Below the pieces are notes generated by a model. That model was not told where the DNA came from and searched no databases. It saw nothing but the letters and a program-made list of their open reading frames with translations. Of a stretch of 64,000 bases of DNA, positions 1-11,684 are shown in pieces. This DNA is from Rhodanobacter sp. LX-99 (GTDB lineage Bacteria; Pseudomonadota; Gammaproteobacteria; Xanthomonadales; Rhodanobacteraceae), in the NCBI RefSeq assembly GCF_018599185.1, contig NZ_JAHFVL010000001.1:1116001-1180000 (forward strand). Reading direction: 5' to 3'. Made by a program: the position numbers and the translations under genes. The first letter of the stretch is position 1. The number at the start of each line of letters is the position of its first letter.

Positions 1-634
1 CGGTGCCGTGGTCGCGGCGGTCGACGCGGTGCTTGGCGGCAGTGCGCGGCGCGCGTTCTGCGCGGTGCGTCCGCCCGGCCACCACGCGACGCGCGACCAC
101 GCGATGGGCTTCTGCCTGTTCAACAATATCGCGGTGGGCGCCGCCCACGCGCTGGTCGCACACGGCCTGAAGCGGGTCGCGATCGCCGATTTCGACGTGC
201 ACCACGGCAACGGCACGCAAGCCATCTTCGAGCACGAGCCGCGCGTGCTGTTCGCCTCCAGCCACCAGTCGCCGCTGTACCCGGACAGCGGCCGCGAGGA
301 CGAGCGCGGCGTGGGCAACATCGTCAACGGCACGCTGTCGCCCGGCGCCGGCTCGCATGAATTCCGCGAACTGTGGGACGGCGTGCTGTTGCCGCGGTTG
401 CATGCGTTCAAGCCGCAGCTGGTGCTGGTCTCGGCTGGCTTCGACGCCCACCGCAACGACCCGCTGGCCGACATCCGGCTGGGCCAGGAAGACTACGCGT
501 GGATCACCGAACGCCTGGCGGCGCTGGCCGACGTGCATGCCGGCGGGCGGCTGGTTTCCACCCTGGAAGGCGGCTACGACCTGGCCGCACTGGCCGCCAG
601 CGTGAGCGCACACATCGGCGCTCTCATCGAGTAA
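1..634 (+). CDS. histone deacetylase family protein (5' end outside window)
   Basis: C-terminal 210 or so residues of a zinc-dependent deacetylase of the HDAC/acetylpolyamine amidohydrolase/AcuC superfamily. The frame is open from base 2, so the start and roughly the first third of the protein lie upstream. Visible hallmarks are RPPGHHA (active-site His pair), the metal-binding stretch DFDVHHGNGTQ, and LVSAGFDAHRNDPL with a further metal-ligand Asp; EGGYDL near the end is the family's C-terminal signature. Such bacterial enzymes remove acetyl groups from small molecules or proteins; the substrate cannot be read from sequence. It ends TAA about 150 bp before lptD and is probably not part of that operon. 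Family assignment is secure, substrate unknown. Confidence 0.9.
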   Translation, partial: GAVVAAVDAVLGGSARRAFCAVRPPGHHATRDHAMGFCLFNNIAVGAAHALVAHGLKRVAIADFDVHHGNGTQAIFEHEPRVLFASSHQSPLYPDSGREDERGVGNIVNGTLSPGAGSHEFRELWDGVLLPRLHAFKPQLVLVSAGFDAHRNDPLADIRLGQEDYAWITERLAALADVHAGGRLVSTLEGGYDLAALAASVSAHIGALIE

Positions 635-784
635 AACCCCGCGCAGCGCACTGCGCCCCGCATTGAATCTCCCCCGTTTGGTCCCCGCCCATGCTGAATC
701 CCGGCGTGCAGCGGGAAACGTCTATCTGCCGTCCGGAGGGTCTTTCTGCTAGCTTAACGAGCCTTCGAAGCCGGCAGATTCCCC

Positions 785-3166
785 GTGACGCCCAAGCTAC
801 CTCCACGCCGCCTGCTGGCGGTTGCTGCCGCCCTTGCCGTGTTCGGCGGCCAGGCCGACGCCAGCAACGCCCAGATCTCCCCCGCAAGCCCCGCGAACCA
901 GACCGACCTGGCCTGTCCGCTGGGTTCGTTCCACTGTGCGCCGCGCCCGCTCAACTACGCGATGTGCCGGCCCAATGCCCTGCTGGAGTTCTACGATCCC
1001 AGCCTGGGCAAGGACACCAGCCTGCGCGAGACCAGCCCGACCCTGGTGCAGGCGCAGCACGTGGACAGCTCCAACCAGTCGGTCTACCACCTGTCCGGTG
1101 AAGTGAAGCTGCAACGCGCCGATCAGCAGTTGCAGGCCGAGCGCATCGACTACAACGACGGAAGCACCGACTACGACGCCCGCGGCAACGTGCGCTACCA
1201 GGAAGCCGGCCAGCTGCTGGCCGCGTCGCACATGCGCGGCAACACCGAAGCCAGCCGCGGCATCGCCGACGATGTGCGCTACCAGATGCTCGACGCGCGC
1301 GGCAACGGCACGGCCGGCCAGGGCCAGATGCTGGACGCGCAGCGCACGCGCTACTCGCAGGCCACCTACTCCACCTGCGACGTCGGCCACCACCTGTGGG
1401 AGTTCCGCGCCAAGTCGATCACCATCGACAAGGAAACCGGCGTCGGCGTGGCGCGCAACGCCACCATGCGCCTCGGCAATGTGCCGTTCCTGTACCTGCC
1501 GTATTTCAGTTTCCCGGTCGACGACCGCCGCAAGAGCGGCTTCCTCTACCCGACCATCGGCAACACCAGCCGCTCGGGCTACGAGATCAGCACGCCGTAC
1601 TACCTGAACCTGGCGCCGAACTACGACGCCACGCTGGACCCGCGCATCTACAGCGAGCGCGGCGCGATGCTGGCCGGCGAATTCCGTTATCTGACGCCGG
1701 GCAGCCGCGGCCAGCTCAACGTGGAATACGTGCCGAACGACCACGGCGAGAGCGACGGCCTGGCCGACACCAAGGACGACTCCCGCTACCTGGTCAAGTT
1801 CTCCGATCGCACGCTGCTGTGGAAGGGCTGGCAGTTCGTGGGCTCGTACAACCATGCCTCGGACAGCAGCTACCTGTACGACTACGGCGACGCCCTGTCC
1901 CACGCGGCGGTCTACACGCTGGGCTCGAATGCCGCGATCGTGGGCGGCGGCAAGTGGTGGAACGCCTCCTTCGGCGGCACCATCTACCAGAACGTGAATC
2001 CGTTCGTGACCGACCGCGGCCTGCCGTACAGGCAGCTGCCCTACGCGAAGTTCAGCATGGACGTGCCGCTGTCGCGCTGGCTGGAATTCGGCATGGACAC
2101 CTCGGCGGTGGCGTTCCGCAAGACCGGCTCCGTCGAAGGCCAGCGCGAGGATATCTACCCCTACCTGGCCGCCGATTTCGGCACCTCCGCCTGGTTCGTG
2201 CGGCCACGGCTCGCCTACCGCTACACCGCGTACCAGCTGGGCAGCGACTATCAGGATTACGGCTATCGCGGGCCGCTCGGCAGGGGCGCGACCACGCCGT
2301 TCGACCAGAAGTCGCCGAGTCGTTCGCTGCCGGTCGTCAGCCTCGACAGCGGGCTGGTGTTCGACCGCAGCACCACGCTGTTCGGCAGCGGCTACACGCA
2401 GACCCTGGAGCCGCGCCTGTACTACCTGTACGTGCCGTACCGCAACCAGAACAACCTGCCGCTGTTCGACACCAACGTGATGTCGTTCGACTACTGGCAA
2501 CTGTTCTCGACCAACCAGTTCTCCGGCGCCGACCGGCAGATGGACGCGAACAACCTCACCGCGGCGCTCACCACCCGCCTGCTCGACGACGGCGGTGTCG
2601 AGCGGGTGTCGGCCAGCATCGGCCAGATCCACTATTTCAGCCCGCAGAAAGTGCTGAACACCGACTGGGTGCGCTCGGCCTACGTGGCCCAGCTCGACGT
2701 GCAGCTCAGCGACCGCTGGCGCCTGAACAGCGCCTACCAGTGGAGCCCGAACACCCGCCTCACCGACATGGCCGCGGTGCAGCTGCAGCGGCGCCTGCGT
2801 ACCGACGGCATCTTCAACTTCTCCTACCGTTACCGTCGCGGCCTGCTGGAACAATACAGCGCTTCCGTGGTCTACCCGGTGTCCGAACGCTGGCGGCTGG
2901 TGGGCGCGTGGACCTATTCGGTCAAGGACCGCGAGAGCGTCGATGCACTGGCGGGCGTGGAGTACGACAGCTGCTGCGTGTCGCTGCGGCTGGTCGGGCG
3001 CAGTTACGTGAACCAGGGCTACTACGGTTTCGGCCCGGTTCCGGCAGGCGGCAATATCAACCATCGCGACAACGCCGTCATGTTCGAGGTGGTTTTCAAG
3101 GGGCTGGGCTCCACCGGCGGCCAAATCGATCCACTGCTGCGCCGTGATATTCTCGGCTATCAATAA
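785..3166 (+). CDS. lptD: LPS-assembly protein LptD (outer-membrane beta-barrel)
   Basis: 793-residue outer-membrane barrel that inserts lipopolysaccharide into the outer leaflet together with LptE. The GTG start gives a good signal peptide (KLPPRR, then a hydrophobic stretch to about residue 25). An OstA/LptA-like beta-jellyroll follows around residues 95-230 and the rest is barrel strands rich in alternating aromatics. Cysteines sit in the N-terminal segment (LACPLG, FHCAP, YAMCRP), at STCDVG near residue 199, and as an adjacent CC pair near 727, matching the Cys arrangement whose disulfides are needed for LptD maturation. It opens the lptD-surA-pdxA-rsmA-apaG-apaH order known from E. coli; surA follows after 34 bp. 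Confidence 0.97.
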   Translation: MTPKLPPRRLLAVAAALAVFGGQADASNAQISPASPANQTDLACPLGSFHCAPRPLNYAMCRPNALLEFYDPSLGKDTSLRETSPTLVQAQHVDSSNQSVYHLSGEVKLQRADQQLQAERIDYNDGSTDYDARGNVRYQEAGQLLAASHMRGNTEASRGIADDVRYQMLDARGNGTAGQGQMLDAQRTRYSQATYSTCDVGHHLWEFRAKSITIDKETGVGVARNATMRLGNVPFLYLPYFSFPVDDRRKSGFLYPTIGNTSRSGYEISTPYYLNLAPNYDATLDPRIYSERGAMLAGEFRYLTPGSRGQLNVEYVPNDHGESDGLADTKDDSRYLVKFSDRTLLWKGWQFVGSYNHASDSSYLYDYGDALSHAAVYTLGSNAAIVGGGKWWNASFGGTIYQNVNPFVTDRGLPYRQLPYAKFSMDVPLSRWLEFGMDTSAVAFRKTGSVEGQREDIYPYLAADFGTSAWFVRPRLAYRYTAYQLGSDYQDYGYRGPLGRGATTPFDQKSPSRSLPVVSLDSGLVFDRSTTLFGSGYTQTLEPRLYYLYVPYRNQNNLPLFDTNVMSFDYWQLFSTNQFSGADRQMDANNLTAALTTRLLDDGGVERVSASIGQIHYFSPQKVLNTDWVRSAYVAQLDVQLSDRWRLNSAYQWSPNTRLTDMAAVQLQRRLRTDGIFNFSYRYRRGLLEQYSASVVYPVSERWRLVGAWTYSVKDRESVDALAGVEYDSCCVSLRLVGRSYVNQGYYGFGPVPAGGNINHRDNAVMFEVVFKGLGSTGGQIDPLLRRDILGYQ

Positions 3167-3200
3167 ACGTATTCGCCCCGGCGACCCAGGCTTTCCACTG

Positions 3201-4541
3201 ATGAAGCAATCCCTTGCATCTCTCCTGCTCGCGCTTGCGATCACGCTCCCTGTCCATGCCCAGTTGCTGACGCCGGCCGCGCCGGCCAACCAGCCGCTGG
3301 ACCGCATCGTGGCCGTGGTCAACGACGACGTGATCCTGCAGAGCGAGCTGAACGACGCCGTGCTTTCGGTGCAGCAGCAGTACGCCGGCCACACCGAGCA
3401 ACTGCCGCCCATGAACGTGCTGCAGCAGCAGGTGCTCAACCGGCTGGTGCTGATGCGGCTGCAGATCCAGAAGGCACAGGACCAGGGCATCCACGTCTCC
3501 GACGCCGACGTCGACCAGGCCATCCAGGGCGTGGCCGAGCAGAACAAGCTCAGCCCCGAGCAGCTGCGTGCCGAGGTGGAGCGCAGCGGCGCCAGCTTCG
3601 CGTCGTTCCGCGAGCAGCTGGCTGACCAGATCACCGTGCAGCGGCTGCACCAGAGCGTTGTGCAGGACTCGGTCTCGGTCACCGACAGCGAGATCGACAA
3701 CCTGCTCAGCAGCCCGACCTACAAGGCCGGCGAAGTGCATCTGGCGCACATCCAGATCAGCATCCCCGGCGGCGCCGACGCCGCCGCGATCCAGGCCAGC
3801 CAGGCCAAGGCCGAGCAGGCGCTGGCATCGATCCATGGCGGCATGGATTTCAACGCCGCCGCGATCCGCTACTCCGACGCGCCCGATGCGCTGGAGGGCG
3901 GCGACCTCGGCTGGCGCCGGCTGGACGAGATCCCGCCCGCGTTCGCCGACACCATCGCCTCGATGAAGCCCGGCGACGTCAGCCCGGCGCTGCGCGGCCC
4001 GACCGGTTTCCACATCCTCAAGCTGGTCGACCAGCGCCAGAGCAGCCGCAAGATGGTCACCGAGCTGCACGCCCGGCAGATCCTGATCAAGCCGAGCGAG
4101 CTGCTGACCCCGGCCCAGGCCGAGCAGAAGGCGCAGGACCTGTACCACCGCATCGTCGACAAGCACGAGGACTTCGCCACCCTGGCGAAGGAAAACTCCA
4201 AGGACGACACCAGCGCCAATCTCGGCGGCGACATGGGCTGGTTCCCACAGCAGGCATGGGGTCAGGCCATCGCCACGCAGTTGGGCCAGCTGAAGGACAA
4301 CGAGGTGTCGCAGCCGTTCCAGAGCGCCGCGGGCTGGCACATCCTGCAGCGGCTCGGCGAGCGCCAGAGCGACCAGACCACGCAGATCGAACGCGACCAG
4401 GCGCGCCAGGCCATCGGCACCCGCAAGTCCGAGCAGGCCTACGACGACTACCTGCGCGACCTGCGCTCCAACGCCTACGTCGACATCCTGGTGCCCGAGC
4501 TACGCGCTGCGGACGATCAGGCTGCCGCCAGCTCGCCGTAA
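3201..4541 (+). CDS. surA: periplasmic chaperone/peptidyl-prolyl isomerase SurA
   Basis: 446 residues. The ATG at 3201 was chosen because it starts a clean signal peptide (MKQSLASLLLALAITLPVHA); the frame is open further upstream but would overlap lptD and bury the signal. Mature protein: N-terminal chaperone domain (residues about 30-165, RIVAVVNDDVILQSEL), then two parvulin-type PPIC domains (about 165-270 and 280-380, each with the GGDLGW/GGDMGW signature), then a C-terminal helix that completes the chaperone core. SurA escorts barrel proteins, including LptD encoded just upstream, to the BAM complex. Tight spacing to lptD and 14 bp to pdxA support one transcription unit. Confidence 0.97.
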   Translation: MKQSLASLLLALAITLPVHAQLLTPAAPANQPLDRIVAVVNDDVILQSELNDAVLSVQQQYAGHTEQLPPMNVLQQQVLNRLVLMRLQIQKAQDQGIHVSDADVDQAIQGVAEQNKLSPEQLRAEVERSGASFASFREQLADQITVQRLHQSVVQDSVSVTDSEIDNLLSSPTYKAGEVHLAHIQISIPGGADAAAIQASQAKAEQALASIHGGMDFNAAAIRYSDAPDALEGGDLGWRRLDEIPPAFADTIASMKPGDVSPALRGPTGFHILKLVDQRQSSRKMVTELHARQILIKPSELLTPAQAEQKAQDLYHRIVDKHEDFATLAKENSKDDTSANLGGDMGWFPQQAWGQAIATQLGQLKDNEVSQPFQSAAGWHILQRLGERQSDQTTQIERDQARQAIGTRKSEQAYDDYLRDLRSNAYVDILVPELRAADDQAAASSP

Positions 4542-4555
4542 GGCGGTTGGACGCC

Positions 4556-5554
4556 ATGCCATTGCCCCGGCTCGCGCTCACCGCGGGCGAGCCGGCGGGC
4601 ATCGGCCCCGAACTGCTGATCCGCCTGGCCGCCACGCCGCTGGCGGCAAGTCTGGTGGCGATCACCGACCGCGCCCTGCTGCAACGCGCGGCCTCACGCT
4701 GCGGCGCGGCCGTCGAGCTGGTCGATGACGATGGCAGCACACAGGCCACGCGCCGTCCCGGCACGCTGCGCGTACGCCACATGCCGCTGGCCATCGACGA
4801 AGTGCCCGGGCAGCCCGATCCGCGCAACGCCCGGCACGTGCTGGACATCCTGGCCGAGGCTGCCGACGGCTGCATGGCCGGCCGCTACGAGGCGGTGGTC
4901 ACCGCGCCGCTACAGAAGTCCTCGATCAACGACGCCGGCATCCGCTTCAGCGGACACACCGAGTTCTTCGCCGAACGCACGCATGTCGACGTGGTGATGA
5001 TGCTGGCCAGCCCGGAGCTGCGGGTGGCGCTGGCCACCACCCACCTGCCGCTGGCGGCGGTGTCGGCGGCGATCACGCCGGCCGCGCTGACCCGCACGCT
5101 GCGCATCGTGCACGCCGAGTTGCAACGCAAGTTCGGTATCGCCGAGCCGCGCATCGCGGTGCTCGGCCTCAACCCGCACGCCGGCGAAGGCGGCCACCTC
5201 GGCCACGAGGAAATCGACACGCTGATCCCGGTATTGAACGTGCTGCGCGGCGAAGGCATGCACCTGCTCGGCCCGCTGCCCGCCGACACCGCGTTCGTGC
5301 CGGCGCAACGCGCACGCTACGACGCGGTGCTGGCGATGTACCACGACCAGGCCCTGCCGGTGCTGAAAAGCGAGGCGTTCGACCGTACCGTGAACCTCAC
5401 CCTCGGCCTGCCGTTCATCCGCACGTCGGTCGACCACGGCACCGCGCTGGACCTGGCCGGCACCGGCCGCGGCGATCCGGCCAGCCTGATCGCCGCGGCG
5501 AACATGGCACTCGCACTGGTTCGGCGTAGAAATGAAATGGATGGAGAGGAATGA
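4556..5554 (+). CDS. pdxA: 4-hydroxythreonine-4-phosphate dehydrogenase PdxA
   Basis: 332-residue NAD-dependent, divalent-metal enzyme of pyridoxal-5'-phosphate synthesis; it oxidises 4-phosphohydroxy-L-threonine. The ATG at 4556 gives LALTAGEPAGIGPEL, the typical PdxA N-terminus. Metal and substrate motifs visible are TAPLQKSSIN, FSGHTEFFAE (ligand His), GLNPHAGEGGHLG and YHDQALPVLK. The last codons (NEMDGEE, stop TGA) lie inside an imperfect inverted repeat at 5541-5610, so the extreme C-terminus has been contributed by repeat DNA. Position between surA and rsmA matches E. coli. Confidence 0.96.
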   Translation: MPLPRLALTAGEPAGIGPELLIRLAATPLAASLVAITDRALLQRAASRCGAAVELVDDDGSTQATRRPGTLRVRHMPLAIDEVPGQPDPRNARHVLDILAEAADGCMAGRYEAVVTAPLQKSSINDAGIRFSGHTEFFAERTHVDVVMMLASPELRVALATTHLPLAAVSAAITPAALTRTLRIVHAELQRKFGIAEPRIAVLGLNPHAGEGGHLGHEEIDTLIPVLNVLRGEGMHLLGPLPADTAFVPAQRARYDAVLAMYHDQALPVLKSEAFDRTVNLTLGLPFIRTSVDHGTALDLAGTGRGDPASLIAAANMALALVRRRNEMDGEE

Positions 5555-5610
5555 GAAATGGGTAAAAGCAAAGCTGTCCCACTCGTTTCTCGCTCCTCTC
5601 CATTCGCTCC
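5541..5610. repeat. imperfect inverted repeat overlapping the pdxA stop
   Basis: Left arm about 5542-5563 (ATGGAGAGGAATGAGAAAT core), right arm about 5579-5607 whose reverse complement carries ATGGAGAGGAGCGAGAAA; the spacer is about 15 bp. Purine-rich GAGAGGAAT/GAGAAATGGG words resemble the longer repeat at 30124-30206 and suggest an interspersed family. It encodes the last pdxA codons and reaches to within 10 bp of the rsmA start. Confidence 0.7.
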
Positions 5611-5616
5611 GGTCTT

Positions 5617-6405
5617 ATGAACGCACGCCCCAAGAAAAGCTTCGGCCAGCACTTCCTGCACGACCGGCGCTATGTCGACCGCATCGTCAGCGCGGTGGCG
5701 CCGCGGGCGGATGATTTCGTGGTCGAGATCGGCCCCGGCGAGGGTGCGCTGACCCTGCCGCTGCTGGCGGCGGCCGGCAAACTCACCGCGATCGAGCTGG
5801 ACACCGACCTGATTCCCGCCCTGCAGGCGCGTGCCGCCGCCGCGGGACAACTGCACATCATCCACGCCGACGTGTTGAAGGTGGACTTCAGCGCGCTCGC
5901 GCACAGCCATGGCGTGCCGCGGCTGCGCATCGCCGGCAACCTGCCGTACTACATCTCCAGCCCGATCCTGTTCCATTGCATCGAGCACGCCGCGGCGATC
6001 CAGGACATGCACTTCATGCTGCAGAAGGAGGTGGTCGAGCGCATGGCCGCCGAGCCGGGCAGCAAGGTGTATGGCCGGCTGTCGGTGATGCTGCAGCTGG
6101 CGTGCCGGGTCGAGCCGCTGTTCGACGTGCCGCCGGAAGCGTTCCGCCCGCCGCCGAAGGTGGAGTCCGCCGTGGTGCGGCTGCTGCCGCTGCCGGCCGC
6201 CGAACTGCACGACGCGCAGCCCGGGCATGTCTATGCCGTGGTCAAGGCCGCGTTCGGGCAGCGGCGCAAGACGCTGGCCAATGCGCTGAAGCAGTTGCTC
6301 GATGCCGACGCGATCCGCCGTGCCGACGTCGATCCGAAGGCGCGCGCCGAAACCCTCGCCCCAGCCGACTTCGTGCGCCTGGCCAAGGTCTACGGCGCTC
6401 TCTGA
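5617..6405 (+). CDS. rsmA: 16S rRNA (A1518/A1519) dimethyltransferase RsmA (KsgA)
   Basis: 262-residue SAM-dependent enzyme that dimethylates the two adjacent adenines in the 3'-terminal hairpin of 16S rRNA, a late quality check in 30S assembly. N-terminal KKSFGQHFLHD is diagnostic; motif I is EIGPGEGALTLPLL, catalytic motif IV is NLPYYISSPI, and RRKTLANALKQLL near the C-terminus is the usual RNA-binding helix region. Length is normal for the family. The start follows the 5541-5610 repeat without an obvious Shine-Dalgarno sequence, so translation may be weak or coupled to upstream genes. Confidence 0.97.
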   Translation: MNARPKKSFGQHFLHDRRYVDRIVSAVAPRADDFVVEIGPGEGALTLPLLAAAGKLTAIELDTDLIPALQARAAAAGQLHIIHADVLKVDFSALAHSHGVPRLRIAGNLPYYISSPILFHCIEHAAAIQDMHFMLQKEVVERMAAEPGSKVYGRLSVMLQLACRVEPLFDVPPEAFRPPPKVESAVVRLLPLPAAELHDAQPGHVYAVVKAAFGQRRKTLANALKQLLDADAIRRADVDPKARAETLAPADFVRLAKVYGAL

Positions 6406-6460
6406 CGAGGAAGCGGCACCCCGATCGTGGCCACTCCGCCCCATTCACGGCGACAGGCCT

Positions 6461-6472
6461 TACAATCCGGGC
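6461..6472 (+). promoter_or_regulatory. candidate -10 element six bases before the apaG start
   Basis: TACAAT at 6461-6466 followed by exactly six bases and then the apaG ATG at 6473, so a transcript from it would begin on or next to the start codon. No good -35 hexamer is visible at 16-18 bp. The same TACAAT-N6-ATG arrangement precedes dusB and uup in this window. There is no Shine-Dalgarno sequence between it and the ATG. Confidence 0.5.
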
Positions 6473-6856
6473 ATGACTGAAAAATCTTCCTACACGATCG
6501 ACGTGCAGGTCGAAACCCGCTTCGTCCCCGATCAATCGAAGCCCGGTGACAATCGCTACGTTTTCGCCTACACCGTTACCCTGCGCAACGCCGGCGAGAT
6601 GCCCGCACGCCTGCTCACTCGCCGCTGGATGATCACCGACGCCAACGGCAAGGTGGAGGAAGTGACCGGCGAAGGCGTGGTCGGCGAACAGCCGTGGATG
6701 CGGCCCGGCGACGATTTCGAATACACCTCCGGCGCCGTGCTGGAGACCCCGGTTGGCACCATGGGCGGCAGCTACCAGATGCTGGCCGACGACGGCACGG
6801 AGTTCGAAGCACCCATTCCGACCTTCACCCTGTCCATTCCGCGTACGCTGCACTGA
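6473..6856 (+). CDS. apaG: ApaG (DUF525 immunoglobulin-fold protein)
   Basis: 127-residue small beta-sandwich protein of the ApaG/DUF525 family. Visible: VQVETRFVPDQSKPGDNRYVFAYTVTLRN, the RRWMITDANGKVEEVTGEGVVGEQP strand region, and SYQMLADDGTEFEAPIPTF, all typical. The biochemical role in bacteria is not settled; the gene travels with apaH (Ap4A hydrolase). The ATG at 6473 is preceded by TACAAT and six bases, suggesting its own leaderless promoter inside the operon. apaH begins 15 bp after the stop. Confidence 0.96.
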   Translation: MTEKSSYTIDVQVETRFVPDQSKPGDNRYVFAYTVTLRNAGEMPARLLTRRWMITDANGKVEEVTGEGVVGEQPWMRPGDDFEYTSGAVLETPVGTMGGSYQMLADDGTEFEAPIPTFTLSIPRTLH

Positions 6857-6871
6857 TGGCCCTGCGCTGAC

Positions 6872-7723
6872 ATGGCTACGTACGCGATCGGCGACGTGCA
6901 GGGCTGCTATCCCGAACTGCAACGCCTGCTCGACAAGTTGCGCTTCGACACGGCGCAGGACCAGTTGTGGTTCTGCGGCGACCTGGTCAACCGCGGCGGG
7001 CAATCGCTGGAGACCTTGCGGCTGATCCATGGCCTGCGCGAGTGCAGCGTGGTCACTCTCGGCAATCATGACCTGAGCCTGCTGGCGATCGCCCAGCGCC
7101 GGCCCGACGCGCAGGCCCGCGTGAACCCGGAATTGCGCGAGGTACTGTTCGCCGACGACGCGCCGGTGCTGTTCGAATGGCTGCGCTCGCAAAAACTGCT
7201 GCACCACGACGAGCAGCTGAACTGGACGATGGTGCACGCGGGCCTGGCACCGATGTGGACGCTGCGCCAGGCGCTGCGTTCCGCCCAGGATGTCGAGCGC
7301 GAGCTGTCCAGCCCGCGTCATCCACGGCTGCTGCGCAACCTGTTCGGCAACCGGCCAGCGGTATGGTCGAGCCGGCTGCAGGGACTGGACCGCCAGCGCG
7401 CCACCATCAACACGATGACCCGGATGCGCTACTGCGACGTCAACGGCCGCATCGACTTCGAGGCGAAAGGCGTACCCGGCACGCAGAAGGCAGGGCTGTA
7501 CCCGTGGTTCGAGGTACCCGGCATGCGTCGGCGCGATACCCGCATCGTCTGCGGCCACTGGTCGGCGCTGGGCCGCTTCGCCGGACTCGGCGTGCACGCG
7601 ATCGACACCGGCTGCGTCTGGGGCGGGCAACTCACCGCGCTGCGGCTGGACGGCGAAGAGCCTCAGTACATCGCGGTCAACGCCGAACCGCATCGCAAGC
7701 GGCCGCCCGGCGCCGAGGATTGA
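6872..7723 (+). CDS. apaH: symmetrical bis(5'-nucleosyl)-tetraphosphatase ApaH
   Basis: 283-residue metallophosphoesterase that splits Ap4A (and related alarmone-like dinucleotides) into two ADP. The calcineurin-type metal motifs are in order: GDVQGC near residue 7, FCGDLVNRG near 34, LGNHD near 64, and the distal MVHAGL and GHWSALG His residues. Length matches E. coli ApaH (280). It is the last gene of the operon; a strong terminator follows 19 bp after the stop. Confidence 0.97.
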   Translation: MATYAIGDVQGCYPELQRLLDKLRFDTAQDQLWFCGDLVNRGGQSLETLRLIHGLRECSVVTLGNHDLSLLAIAQRRPDAQARVNPELREVLFADDAPVLFEWLRSQKLLHHDEQLNWTMVHAGLAPMWTLRQALRSAQDVERELSSPRHPRLLRNLFGNRPAVWSSRLQGLDRQRATINTMTRMRYCDVNGRIDFEAKGVPGTQKAGLYPWFEVPGMRRRDTRIVCGHWSALGRFAGLGVHAIDTGCVWGGQLTALRLDGEEPQYIAVNAEPHRKRPPGAED

Positions 7724-7742
7724 TTCGGCGCGTATTGAATAC

Positions 7743-7786
7743 GCGCCCATGAAAAACCCCGCCGCAGCGGGGTTTTTCATGGGCGC
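7743..7786. terminator. bidirectional intrinsic terminator between apaH and secA
   Basis: Perfect 20-bp inverted repeat (7743-7762 and 7767-7786) with a 4-base loop. Its stem carries GAAAAACCCC / GGGGTTTTTC, so both strands have a GC core followed by a T-rich run inside the stem. It lies between the convergent apaH and secA stops and can serve both transcription units. Confidence 0.9.
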
Positions 7787-7795
7787 CGGAACGGC

Positions 7796-10534
<2,739 letters not shown>

Positions 10535-10583
10535 CGATCTTCCGGGTTGGGAGTGAGTGCCCGCTGCAGGCGCGGGCCAATCG

Positions 10584-10601
10584 GGCATGTTACTACATGC
10601 C
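10584..10601. promoter_or_regulatory. perfect 7-4-7 inverted repeat upstream of secA
   Basis: GGCATGT, four bases, ACATGCC (10584-10590 and 10595-10601), 50-67 bp before the secA start codon and inside the secA leader/promoter region. Too short for a terminator and without a T-run; it looks like a protein-binding operator or a small leader hairpin. Function unknown. Confidence 0.45.
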
Positions 10602-10727
10602 AACAGGGCGCCGCCCACGGGGTCAGCCCCTGCCGGGATACGGCCGCTCAAGCCATGCCGATCCCGCCGTCCTGAATGGCGCCGGCCGTGGCGGGATTCA
10701 AGGGATGACGGGGCGGAGGCCCGGGGG

Positions 10728-11657
10728 TCAGCGGTGGTTGCGCACGAACGCCAGCGGATTGACCACGCGGCCGTCGTACCAGACTTCGAAATGCACGTGC
10801 GACCCGGTGGAGCGGCCGGTGGAGCCAGCCCGGGCGATCACGTCGCCGACCTGCACATGCTGGCCCGGATGCGCCACCAACGCGCTGTTGTGCGCATAAC
10901 GGGTCATGTAGCCGTTGCCGTGGTCGATCTCGATCACGTTGCCATAGCCGCTGCGCACTCCGGCAAAGGTCACCATGCCTTCGGCCACGGTATGCACCGG
11001 CGTGCCGAGCGGGGTCGAGATATCGATGCCGGTATGCCGCGCCGAGCGGCCATCGAACGGGTCCGCGCGCACGCCGAAATAGGAGGAAATATAGCCCGGC
11101 ACCGGCATCCCGGTCGGCTTCAGGTTCGACTCGATCTTGGCATCCAGCAACAGGCTCTGCAGCGCCGACAACTGCGCCTGCTGCCGGTCGAACTGGCTGG
11201 CCAGCTGGCTGATGCTCTTGTCCAGCACGGGTGGCAGGGCATAGGCGCTGCTGCCGGCATCCTCGATGCCGCCCACCGCCGGCTGCTGGTCGAAATCGAA
11301 CTCGCCATCGTCGAGCTTGCCGACCTCGGCCAGCCGCTCGCCCAGGGCATTCAGACGGGTCGATTGGGCCTGCAGCTGGCCCAGTTTCACGGCCAGCGCG
11401 TCGAGGCCACGCTGGGCATCCTGGCGCACCCCGCCCAGTTGGGCATTCTGCTGCTGGATCTGTTGCTGCAGGTCGTGGATCTCGGCCAGTGCCCGATCAC
11501 GCGGGCTGGCCACCAGCATGGCCAGCGCCACGCCGGCCCCCATGCAACCGAGTACCGCCAGCGAGGCCACCGAAATCAGCTTCCAGCGCAGGCGCCGGTT
11601 CGCCAGGTCGAGGGTCTTCGGTAATTTCCTGGCACGTGATACGAGTATGATTTGCAT
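10728..11657 (-). CDS. membrane-anchored M23 (LytM/gametolysin) family peptidase
   Basis: 309 residues. The ATG at 11657 gives a short basic cytoplasmic N-terminus, a transmembrane segment at about residues 28-50, a predicted coiled coil ([15 protein letters not shown] onward, to about 110), and a C-terminal M23 domain (about 190-300). The catalytic zinc motifs appear intact: HTGIDIS (HxxxD) and HVHFE (HxH), so it is probably an active DD-endopeptidase cutting peptidoglycan cross-links, or an activator related to EnvC/NlpD. It sits between the DciA-like gene and secA, a common xanthomonad arrangement. Start codons of this gene and the divergent gene are only 27 bp apart. Confidence 0.9.
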   Translation of the reverse strand: MQIILVSRARKLPKTLDLANRRLRWKLISVASLAVLGCMGAGVALAMLVASPRDRALAEIHDLQQQIQQQNAQLGGVRQDAQRGLDALAVKLGQLQAQSTRLNALGERLAEVGKLDDGEFDFDQQPAVGGIEDAGSSAYALPPVLDKSISQLASQFDRQQAQLSALQSLLLDAKIESNLKPTGMPVPGYISSYFGVRADPFDGRSARHTGIDISTPLGTPVHTVAEGMVTFAGVRSGYGNVIEIDHGNGYMTRYAHNSALVAHPGQHVQVGDVIARAGSTGRSTGSHVHFEVWYDGRVVNPLAFVRNHR

Positions 11658-11684
11658 GTCTTTCCAAGATCGAATTCCGGCACC

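Noticed and set aside
797-3700. 967-codon open frame on the minus strand across lptD and surA
   Set aside because: Antisense shadow in very GC-rich DNA: composition is Ala/Val/Gly/Arg/His-heavy, no domain is visible, and the plus strand holds two certain genes.
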